12,840 nt of DNA. It comes from Bryobacterales bacterium (lineage in GTDB: Bacteria; Acidobacteriota; Terriglobia; Bryobacterales; Bryobacteraceae). The translations under genes and the position numbers were made by a program. The notes below the pieces were generated by a model. The model searched no databases. It had not been told where the DNA came from and worked only from the letters and a program-made list of their open reading frames with translations. Positions 1 through 6,762 of this stretch are shown piece after piece (the first letter of the stretch is position 1; each line of letters starts with the position of its first letter). The stretch covers positions 9,426 to 22,265 of the forward strand of contig PKYZ01000609.1 in assembly GCA_003132865.1 (NCBI GenBank), read 5' to 3'.

Positions 1-3000
1 CTGCCACGAAAATTCCCGGCGCGGCGGCCTGCACTGCGAACGAATAGGAAGCCACCTGTCCGTTGTTGTTCACGCCCATGACTGCGGTGCCCGCTGCGGT
101 CTCGTAAGGCACCTGAATGTTCAATTGCGTGGGCGAAACATAGTACAAGGGGGCCGCCACTCCGTTGATAGTCACGGACACTCCGCCCAAATCCAGCGGC
201 AGCGGGACTTCCGACGCGCCTTCGGTGGCCGGCGAAAGATTCTGTCCAAATACGCTGAGAATCATTCCAGGCGCCACATTCTCACCAAAAGACGCTCCGT
301 TTGCCACGGCGGCGATGGCCACGCCGGAAGACGCCCCCATCGTGAACGTGACCGGCACGTTGACAAACTGTGGAATGGTGTTCACCGACTGGAAGACCAG
401 CGTGGCCGTGTAGACCCCGTTCTCCAGGCCCGCGCCGGAAGCCACCAGGTTCACTCGTGAAGGACCGGTTCCGGACAACGGAAACACCATTAGCCAGCTT
501 GTATTCTGATTGGCCGGGAAGACCGAAAGGCTCCACGCCTGCCCGGATGGGACGTTCACCGTCACACTGGCGGTGGCGGTTTGGGAAGCGCCGGAATTGA
601 TGGAAATAGAGTTTTGCAAAGCCGACAGCGTCCCCGCGCTCTGTCCCGGACCCTGGAAGGGCACCGTCAACGTGGCGGTGATCTCGTTCCCGGCGTCGTC
701 GGTGCCGTCGATCTCATAGTCGAAGACGGTGGGAATCTGGTCCACCTGCCAGCAGATGTTGGCCTGCAGCGTACCCAGGGGGGCCAGGCGCCAGGAGCCA
801 AACCAACCGGCGATCTGATCGCTGAAATCGTTGCCGCCCGCCAGGAAGCGGGTCAAGTGGATCTCGTAGCCGTTCAACTCCTGCAGGTTCAACTGCTGGT
901 AATAAGGATATCCGGCGTCGCAGTTGGGATCGCCGTTGGGATTCTGAATCTCCGTTCCGGGCGAACTCAATAGTTTCATCGAGCCCGACAGTTGCTTGCC
1001 GAAGAAGGGCACCGAAATCTGCTGGGTCCAGGGCTGCCCGCTGGCATCCACACCCGCAAAATTGAACACGCGCGTCACGGGCACGCTTTTCAACTTGGTG
1101 CGCAGGTCGGTGGAAAGCGTTCCATTGGCCGGCAGCACAGTGCTGCCGAACCAGTCGGCGATACTGGCCGAATAATCGTTGCCGTCTATCGAGAAACTGG
1201 TAAGCGTGGTTTCGACGCCGGCGATTTCGCTGAGCCTTACGGTGTAGAACCAGCTAAAGCCGTCCGCGTCGGGATCTTCCTCGTACACCGGGTTTGGCAC
1301 TACCGATGGGATGACGGCAGAGGCAGCCGTGGACACCGTAATGGTGACCACCACCGAACCGGACGAAGCGCCGAATCCGGTGAACCCGCCGTAGCTCACG
1401 GTGATGGTGTTCGGGCCTACCGCCAACTGGCTTCCGTAGAGCACCGCGGTGGCGGTGGCGGCGCTTCCGGATGGTATAACGTTGGCGCTGCCCAAGGCCG
1501 TTTGTCCCAGAATGAAGTCGACCGAGCCCTCGGGCCAAGCCGTGCCGCAGGCCGGAGTCACCGTAACAGTGATGGTCGTGGTGCCGCTGGCCGCCAGAGT
1601 GGCCGGATCGGCGACGACCGTGGTGGTGGTTGCCACAGTGCCCCCTGTGGTGCACCCCGTGGAAGGCGTACCAGTCCACTCTCGCACCAGGTTGTTCACA
1701 TCCATCGATCCCAGCCCCGTGGCTTGGTCGTATCCGGGACCGGCGCTGTAACCGTAAGACCCGGTGTCACAACCAGGGCTGCCCGCCGCGCAAGGCACGA
1801 TGTTGTTTCCCGCCGTGATGTCGTGGAAGACATCGGTGGTGCTCTGCGCCAGCGAGTAGAGCGTCGGATTGATGTTGCCGAGGCCGGGCTTGGCAATCGC
1901 GCCGCTGGAGACGAGGTACTGGTTCAGGAGCGCGAGGATGCCCGCAAAGACCGGGGTGGCGGCCGAGGTTCCGCCGTTCGATCCGGCCTGACCGTTGATC
2001 ACCATGGCATAGGCATCGTGGTCCCAGGATGCGGTGAAGGCCACGTCTGGCACATCGCGCGCACTATCGTTAGGTACCCCTGGGCCAGTCTGCCAGGCTG
2101 GTTTGGAGTAGAAGATGCTGGCGCCCCCGCCCCCGGAGGCCAGCGTGCCATCGTAGGCCGTATCGTTCCAAGCCACTTCGGGAATGTAGGAGAACGCGGA
2201 ACCATGGCCGGCGTCGTTGGTTGTGTTCCAATAGCTGCCGCTGCTTTCGTTAAACTCGGTGCCGCCCACTGCCGTCACCTCCGGTATGCTGGCGGGCATA
2301 TTCACGGCCATACCACTGCTTCCGGTCGCGTCAACCCCTTGCTTCTGACAAGCGGCTGCCCCGCAGTCCCCGGATGAGGCTACCCAGGTGATGCCCTCGG
2401 AATTCGCCTGTTGGGCTAAGGCTCGAATGGCGGTGGCGCCGTCCGGACCGGATGTGGCCATCGGCTCGCAACCGCCGTAGCTCATGCTGATGACCGGCGC
2501 CAGGGCCTGATCGATGGCGTATTGAACGGAGACCATTACGTTGGGTGAGTAAACGTAATGAACCGTCGCATCCGGTGCCATGCCGCCAGCGTATTCGAGA
2601 TCGAGATTGGCCTCGCCCTGGTCCGCCGTCACACCCGGATCGGGGTACCCGGGAACCAGGACCAGTTCGGGATCGTTGGTACCCAATCCAGCCATGCTGC
2701 GGAAGAGTTCGATGTCCGACATGACGATGTTGGTCTGGCCGACAACCACAATCTGCTGGCCGGACCCAGTGATCCCAGCCTGATACAGCGGGCTGATATC
2801 ATAGATGGCCGCCAGATCGTTGGGCGTCACAAAGTGGCTCCCGTCGCCTCCGGTGTACCGCGGACGGAACCTGTTGGGACCGACCGGCGACGACAGGCGA
2901 AAGTCATCCAGACCGCGGATGAGCGAAACCACCGGCGCGAGGGCCGCGGGAATCGCAGGGTCTGCGGCATTGGCGTAATGCGTCTCTCCTTCCGCAAGAT

Positions 3001-3487
3001 AGCGGTGGATTTCGGTTTGGAAGGTGTTGTGGACCTGGCGGGCGGTGCCGCTGAACCCGACCCAGTTGCGGCCGCGGGCCGTGTAGTCCAGGCTGAAACC
3101 CTGCGATTGGAGCCAGGAGACGACCTTCCCAAAGTCATTGCGGCTGAGCCCGAAGCGGTCCGCGTATTCTTCCGGGGTAAGCCACCGGCGGTAGTTGGGC
3201 GAGGCGGGATTGCGCTGCTCTTCGAGTAACTTTTCGAGCGCCGCCACCTGGCTTGGAGAACCCTTCAGCACCAACGTGATGGCCGAAATCCGCTCGGACG
3301 GATCCACCGGTCCGCGATCGTCTGCCAGGCGCGCTCTTGGGCTACGGTTGCCCTTCAACACCACCGCACTGGTGGCATCGATCGACTGCACAATGCGGTC
3401 CTGCTGCGCATGCACAGGCGCACCATTTAGCGTAATCCAGCAAACCAGGACGAAGCCTGCTCCCCGCCCGACTTTCGACACAGACAC
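1..3487 (-). CDS. Secreted S53 (sedolisin/kumamolisin-like) peptidase with Ig-like, duplicated and Solibacter C-terminal domains; 3' end outside window
   Basis: I read 1162 codons without a stop from the GTG at 3487 to the window edge, so the C-terminus is missing. Residues 1-27 look like a Sec signal peptide ending Val-His-Ala. Residues about 52-196 match an activation prodomain (pro-kumamolisin type). Residues about 220-605 are the S53 catalytic domain: Glu292 and Asp296 (E-x-x-x-D), Asp374 in SSGDCGA and Ser508 in GGTSAATP fit the Glu-Asp-Ser triad plus oxyanion Asp, and a late DI / GYDQATGLG region fits the calcium site. After it come an Ig-like domain (about 614-718), two copies of a related module (about 746-829 and 862-946), a BACON-like beta domain (about 951-1050) and a TIGR03437-like domain from about 1057. 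The family are secreted serine-carboxyl endopeptidases, usually acid-active and self-processed. GTG 3487 is chosen because GGAGGAG lies 5 bases upstream; GTG 3481 is an alternative. The substrate is unknown. Confidence 0.93.
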   Translation of the reverse strand, partial: MSVSKVGRGAGFVLVCWITLNGAPVHAQQDRIVQSIDATSAVVLKGNRSPRARLADDRGPVDPSERISAITLVLKGSPSQVAALEKLLEEQRNPASPNYRRWLTPEEYADRFGLSRNDFGKVVSWLQSQGFSLDYTARGRNWVGFSGTARQVHNTFQTEIHRYLAEGETHYANAADPAIPAALAPVVSLIRGLDDFRLSSPVGPNRFRPRYTGGDGSHFVTPNDLAAIYDISPLYQAGITGSGQQIVVVGQTNIVMSDIELFRSMAGLGTNDPELVLVPGYPDPGVTADQGEANLDLEYAGGMAPDATVHYVYSPNVMVSVQYAIDQALAPVISMSYGGCEPMATSGPDGATAIRALAQQANSEGITWVASSGDCGAAACQKQGVDATGSSGMAVNMPASIPEVTAVGGTEFNESSGSYWNTTNDAGHGSAFSYIPEVAWNDTAYDGTLASGGGGASIFYSKPAWQTGPGVPNDSARDVPDVAFTASWDHDAYAMVINGQAGSNGGTSAATPVFAGILALLNQYLVSSGAIAKPGLGNINPTLYSLAQSTTDVFHDITAGNNIVPCAAGSPGCDTGSYGYSAGPGYDQATGLGSMDVNNLVREWTGTPSTGCTTGGTVATTTTVVADPATLAASGTTTITVTVTPACGTAWPEGSVDFILGQTALGSANVIPSGSAATATAVLYGSQLAVGPNTITVSYGGFTGFGASSGSVVVTITVSTAASAVIPSVVPNPVYEEDPDADGFSWFYTVRLSEIAGVETTLTSFSIDGNDYSASIADWFGSTVLPANGTLSTDLRTKLKSVPVTRVFNFAGVDASGQPWTQQISVPFFGKQLSGSMKLLSSPGTEIQNPNGDPNCDAGYPYYQQLNLQELNGYEIHLTRFLAGGNDFSDQIAGWFGSWRLAPLGTLQANICWQVDQIPTVFDYEIDGTDDAGNEITATLTVPFQGPGQSAGTLSALQNSISINSGASQTATASVTVNVPSGQAWSLSVFPANQNTSWLMVFPLSGTGPSRVNLVASGAGLENGVYTATLVFQSVNTIPQFVNVPVTFTMGASSGVAIAAVANGASFGENVAPGMILSVFGQNLSPATEGASEVPLPLDLGGVSVTINGVAAPLYYVSPTQLNIQVPYETAAGTAVMGVNNNGQVASYSFAVQAAAPGIFVA

Positions 3488-3521
3488 GGTTTCTCCTCCA
3501 GCGCTTTCTGAGGCAAGCGCT
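3488..3521 (-). promoter_or_regulatory. Strong ribosome binding site of the S53 gene with a hairpin directly upstream
   Basis: On the minus strand GGAGGAG (3499-3493) lies 5 bases before the GTG start, and this decides the start. Directly upstream, AGCGCTT (3521-3515) and AAGCGCT (3506-3500) form a perfect 7-bp inverted repeat with an 8-base loop. The 3' arm touches the Shine-Dalgarno without covering it. The hairpin may protect the mRNA 5' end or influence ribosome access; that role is inference. Confidence 0.6.
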
Positions 3522-3589
3522 CCCGTAAGACATATCGGACGGGATTGAGTTTCCCGCTGCCTCGGGAGAGCTTTGCCCGTCCGGCCGCC

Positions 3590-3598
3590 TGTTACACT
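3590..3598 (+). promoter_or_regulatory. Possible extended -10 promoter for the DUF4342-pilT-M28 run
   Basis: TGT followed by TACACT matches an extended -10 (TGn plus four of six TATAAT positions) and lies 13 bases before the ATG at 3612. The nearest -35-like hexamer, TTGCCC at 3573, gives only a 14-base spacer, so the element would rely on the TGn motif. It lies in the 124-base divergent gap between the S53 gene and this run. Consensus matching only. Confidence 0.3.
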
Positions 3599-3611
3599 GA
3601 AGACTCAGCCT

Positions 3612-3917
3612 ATGGAAAACTTTCACGTCACCCTGGAAGAATTCAAGGTCCTCGGCAAAGAACTGGTCGACAAGGTCCAAGAGCTAATCCATGCGGGCAA
3701 CATTCGCCGCATCATCATCCGCGACGAGCACGGCCACACCTTCGTGGAAATCCCCCTGACCGTGGCCGCCATCGGCGCCGTGGCTGCCCCCATCCTGGCG
3801 GCGGTGGGCGCGATTGCTGCACATCTGGCGCACTTCACCATCGTCGTGGAGCGGGTCCAGCCGCAGCCGCCGACCGAACCTCCCGCGCCGCCTCCACCCA
3901 CCGAAACTAACGTCTGA
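3612..3917 (+). CDS. DUF4342 family small protein
   Basis: This 101-residue protein has the conserved layout I know from DUF4342: an acidic N-terminal part with FKVLGKELVDKVQELIHAGN, then a basic beta-like stretch (RRIIIRDEHG), then FVEIPLTV, then a Gly/Ala-rich hydrophobic stretch (about residues 54-78) and the closing TIVVERV. A Pro-rich tail of about 15 residues follows. The hydrophobic stretch could be one membrane helix or hairpin. The family has no established biochemical role. ATG 3612 is preferred over an upstream in-frame start at 3573 because family homology begins just after it; the Shine-Dalgarno is weak. It is 15 bases upstream of the pilT-like GTG on the same strand, so co-transcription is likely and a link to the ATPase is worth considering. 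The tail may be disordered. Confidence 0.85.
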   Translation: MENFHVTLEEFKVLGKELVDKVQELIHAGNIRRIIIRDEHGHTFVEIPLTVAAIGAVAAPILAAVGAIAAHLAHFTIVVERVQPQPPTEPPAPPPPTETNV

Positions 3918-3932
3918 AACAAGGCCTGAACC

Positions 3933-5099
3933 GTGGCAGGCTACGACCAGGATCTCAGCCGCATCGTCGAGGAGTTGAACCGCGCCGCCCCTGGTTCGCG
4001 TGCCGCCGACAAGCCGTCTCCCGCCCGGCCTCCTCAAAACGCCGGCTCGCTCGATCAATTGCTGGCCTTCGCCGGCCGCCAAAATGCCTCCGACCTGCTC
4101 CTGATCGCCGGCACTCCGGTCGCTCTGCGCGTCAACGGCGCGCTGGCCCCCGCCGCAGGACCGCCGCTTTCGCCCGAGGATGTGCGCAATTTCGTCCTGC
4201 CCCTGCTCGATTCGCGCCAGTACGACGAGCTGCAAAAGAAAAAATCGGTGGATTTTTGCTTCGTACGCGATCCCGTCGGACGCTTCCGCGCCAACATCCA
4301 CCACCAGCGTGGCACCCTGGCGGCCAGCATCCGCCTCCTGCCGGTGCGCATTCCGACGCTCGAATCGCTGCACCTGCCCGCCACTCTCGCGCGCATCGCC
4401 GACCGCCGCCAGGGCCTGGTGCTCGTTACCGGCGCCACCGGCTGCGGCAAAAGCTCCACGCTCGCGGCCCTGATCGATCTGATCAATACGCACCGCCGCG
4501 TCCACATCGTCACCATCGAAGATCCCGTCGAATACCAGCACGTGAACCGCAGCTCCATCGTCGAGCAAATCGAAGTCGGACACGATACGCCCGACTTCGT
4601 CAACTCGCTGCGCAGCATTCTGCGGCAAACTCCCGACGTCATCCTGGTGGGGGAAATGCGCGACCCGGAGACCATGGCCACCGTGCTCACCGCCGCGGAA
4701 ACCGGCCACTTGGTGTTTTCCACGTTGCACACCAACGACGCGGCGCAGTCTGTTTCCCGCATCCTGGATTCGTTTCCCGCGGCGCACCAGGGGCAGATGC
4801 GGCAGCAAATGTCGCTCGCCCTGCTGGCCGTCGTCGCGCAGCAACTGGTGCCCGCGGTCGATGGCATCAACCGCTATCCCGCGCTGGAAATCATGATGGC
4901 CACCGACGCCGTGCGCAACCTGATCCGCAAGGGCGACGACCACCAGCTCCGCAGCCAGCTCACCATCGGCCGCGCCGAAGGCATGATGACCATAGAACAA
5001 TCTCTGGCCGAGCTGGTGCGCGCCGGCCGCATCCTGCGCGAGACCGCCTTTGCGCACTGTTTCCGCCCCGAGGAACTACGGCGGGTCCTGGAAGGGTAG
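3933..5099 (+). CDS. pilT: PilT-like type IV pilus retraction ATPase (T2SS/T4P secretion ATPase superfamily)
   Basis: The 388-residue product has the full motif set of PilT-type ATPases: ASDLLLIAGTP in the N-terminal PAS-like domain (52-62), Walker A GATGCGKSS (167-175), Asp box TIEDPVEY (194-201), Walker B DVILVGEMRD with Glu241 (235-244), His box HLVFSTLHTNDA (259-270), and an AVRNLIRKG motif (326-334) that corresponds to the AIRNLIRE retraction motif of PilT. By family knowledge it is a cytoplasmic hexamer at the base of the pilus that drives pilin disassembly, giving twitching motility and DNA uptake. There is a Pro/Ala-rich N-terminal extension of about 38 residues before the usual PilT start. 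GTG 3933 is the start; a later start would remove the extension but no good one was seen. No pilin, pilB or pilC is in the window, and the next gene starts 9 bases after the stop. The exact paralog (pilT or pilU-like) is not certain. Confidence 0.92.
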   Translation: MAGYDQDLSRIVEELNRAAPGSRAADKPSPARPPQNAGSLDQLLAFAGRQNASDLLLIAGTPVALRVNGALAPAAGPPLSPEDVRNFVLPLLDSRQYDELQKKKSVDFCFVRDPVGRFRANIHHQRGTLAASIRLLPVRIPTLESLHLPATLARIADRRQGLVLVTGATGCGKSSTLAALIDLINTHRRVHIVTIEDPVEYQHVNRSSIVEQIEVGHDTPDFVNSLRSILRQTPDVILVGEMRDPETMATVLTAAETGHLVFSTLHTNDAAQSVSRILDSFPAAHQGQMRQQMSLALLAVVAQQLVPAVDGINRYPALEIMMATDAVRNLIRKGDDHQLRSQLTIGRAEGMMTIEQSLAELVRAGRILRETAFAHCFRPEELRRVLEG

Positions 5100-5108
5100 A
5101 CTGTCTGA

Positions 5109-6467
5109 ATGGCCCTTTCGCGACTTTCCTTTCTGCTCGTCCCCATCGCTTTGCTGGCGGCTGCTCCGCCGCTCTCGGAATCGTACAAGGACGCTTCCTC
5201 GCGCATCGTCGCCGCCGCGCTGGCCGACCAGGATGGTTACGCCAAGCTTTCCTATCTTTGTGACCGTATCGGCAACCGGCTGAGCGGGTCCGACTCGCTG
5301 AACGCCGCCATCGAGTGGGCGGCCGCGCAAATGAAGCGCGATGGTCTGGAAAACGTGGCGACGCCCGCCGTCAAAGTGCCGCACTGGATGCGCGGCCGCG
5401 AAGACGCCGAAATGGTCAAGCCGGTGCGCCATACGCTTACCATGCTGGGGCTGGGCGGCAGCGTGGCTACGCCGGCCGACGGCATCACCGCTGAGGTCGT
5501 GCCCGTCGCCAGCTTCGACGCGCTGAACGCCCTCGGCCGCGAGAAGGTGGCCGGCAAGATCGTGCTGTTCAATGTGCCTTATGAGGGATATGGCAAGACG
5601 GTGGCCTATCGTGGCTCGGGCCCCTCCCGCGCGGCCAAACTGGGCGCCGTGGCCATGCTGCTGCGATCGGTCGGGTCGCTCGCCATGCAGACCCCCCACA
5701 CCGGCGCGCTCAATTATTCCGAATCCGACCCCAAGATTCCCGCCGCCGCCATCACGCTCGAAGATGCCACGCTCATCCAGCGCCTGACGGACGCCGGCGA
5801 AACGGTCGCCGTGCATCTCTATATGGAGGCGCACATGCTCCCGGACGCCGATTCCGCCAACGTGATGGGCGAAATTCCAGGGCGCGAGAAGCCCGAAGAA
5901 ATCGTGGTGATGGGCGGCCATATCGATTCATGGGACGTGGGCGCGGGCGCACAGGACGACGGCAGCGGCATCATGGCCGCGCTGGAAGCCGCGGTCGTCA
6001 TCAAGAAACTGGGACTGCATCCGCGGCGCACGCTGCGCGTGGTGTTCTGGACCAACGAAGAAAACGGATCGGCCGGCGGACGCGCCTATCGCGCCATGGT
6101 CGGCGACAAGATACACAATTATGTGGCCGCCATCGAAATGGATGGCGGCGCCGAAAAGCCCGTGGGTTTTGGCGTGAGCCCCGGCGGACCCGCGCTGGCG
6201 CGCGCCAAAGAGATCGGGCGTCTGCTCGAACCCATCGGCGCGGATAGCATTCGCGAAGGCGGCGGCGGAGCCGACATCGGCCCGCTCATGCGCGATGGCG
6301 TCCCCGGCCTCGGCCTGTTTACCGTCGGGCAGCACTACTTCGATTGGCACCATACCCGCACCGACACGGTGGACAAAATCAACCCGCAGGAATTCCGGCA
6401 GTGCGTCGCCGCCATGGCGGTGATGAGCTATGTGCTGGCGGACATGCCGGAGCGTCTGGGGGAATAG
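5109..6467 (+). CDS. Secreted M28 family zinc peptidase with PA-like insert (carboxypeptidase Q-like)
   Basis: The 452-residue product starts with a short hydrophobic segment (residues 5-20) that fits a signal peptide. A PA-like insert spans about 115-245, and the M28 catalytic core runs from about 250. Expected di-zinc ligands and catalytic residues are visible: His271 and Asp273 in GGHIDSWD, Asp283 in AQDDGSG, Glu317 (general base) and Glu318 (ligand) in TNEENG, Asp345 in EMDGG and His415 in HHTRTDT. Members remove amino acids or cleave dipeptides; the overall layout is closest to plasma glutamate carboxypeptidase / carboxypeptidase Q-type enzymes. It would act in the periplasm or outside. 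The ATG is 9 bases after the pilT-like stop, so it is probably translated from the same mRNA. No strong Shine-Dalgarno is seen; the end of the upstream gene has GAAGGG at a long distance. A dispersed repeat begins directly after the stop. Confidence 0.92.
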   Translation: MALSRLSFLLVPIALLAAAPPLSESYKDASSRIVAAALADQDGYAKLSYLCDRIGNRLSGSDSLNAAIEWAAAQMKRDGLENVATPAVKVPHWMRGREDAEMVKPVRHTLTMLGLGGSVATPADGITAEVVPVASFDALNALGREKVAGKIVLFNVPYEGYGKTVAYRGSGPSRAAKLGAVAMLLRSVGSLAMQTPHTGALNYSESDPKIPAAAITLEDATLIQRLTDAGETVAVHLYMEAHMLPDADSANVMGEIPGREKPEEIVVMGGHIDSWDVGAGAQDDGSGIMAALEAAVVIKKLGLHPRRTLRVVFWTNEENGSAGGRAYRAMVGDKIHNYVAAIEMDGGAEKPVGFGVSPGGPALARAKEIGRLLEPIGADSIREGGGGADIGPLMRDGVPGLGLFTVGQHYFDWHHTRTDTVDKINPQEFRQCVAAMAVMSYVLADMPERLGE

Positions 6468-6472
6468 GTGGG

Positions 6473-6602
6473 GCCGGCGGTTTCGCCGGCGGTTCCGCCT
6501 GCCATCGCCCGGCTTTCAACCGGCCCCAGCGCGGGACTTAAGCCTGTTCCTTGCCGGCGCCCATCGATCACACGCCCGAATTGGGATACCTTCCGATAAT
6601 GC
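6473..6602 (+). repeat. Dispersed intergenic repeat, copy A
   Basis: A block of about 107 bases (6496-6602) recurs in the same orientation at 9214-9319. From 6496 to 6569 there are only two mismatches (A/G and G/A); the rest is more diverged, with one small indel, and both copies end in CTTCCGATAATGC. Just upstream is a hairpin: GCCGGCG (6473-6479), loop GTTT, CGCCGGC (6484-6490). This copy has an extra short segment (6491-6495) with a second small stem compared with copy B. It starts about 5 bases after the M28 stop, so it may act as a 3' end or mRNA-processing element. It is not a recognised insertion sequence and codes for nothing. Confidence 0.85.
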
Positions 6603-6613
6603 CCACTATCCCG

Positions 6614-6631
6614 GGAACGATTCCTCGTTCC
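6614..6631. other. Hairpin between convergent genes
   Basis: GGAACGA and TCGTTCC form a perfect 7-bp inverted repeat around a TTCC loop. A second small palindrome, ATCTTC-GA-GAAGAT, lies at 6639-6652. Both are between the convergent M28 and kinase genes. No T-run follows on either strand, so a Rho-independent terminator is not supported; a bidirectional 3' end structure is possible. Confidence 0.4.
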
Positions 6632-6762
6632 GGAGGACATCTTCGAGAAGATCGCGGCGAATCTGTCAATAGGGTTCGCGTATGCGCTCCACAATATCGC
6701 GATGGCGAACTTCTTTCAAAACATCCGAGCTGCTCTTGCGCTTCCAAACCTCCATAGCGCCC

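Noticed and set aside
992..2377. Long plus-strand open frame of 461 codons opposite the S53 gene
   Set aside because: The product is Arg/Gly/His-rich with no family features, and it is antisense to a 1162-codon frame with clear domains; it is a GC-rich shadow.
3684..5057. Long minus-strand frame of 457 codons opposite the pilT-like gene
   Set aside because: It lies fully over a well-supported ATPase gene and its composition is that of an antisense shadow.
5076..5921. Minus-strand frame of 281 codons opposite the M28 gene
   Set aside because: His/Gly/Arg-rich shadow without domain features; the plus strand has all metal ligands.
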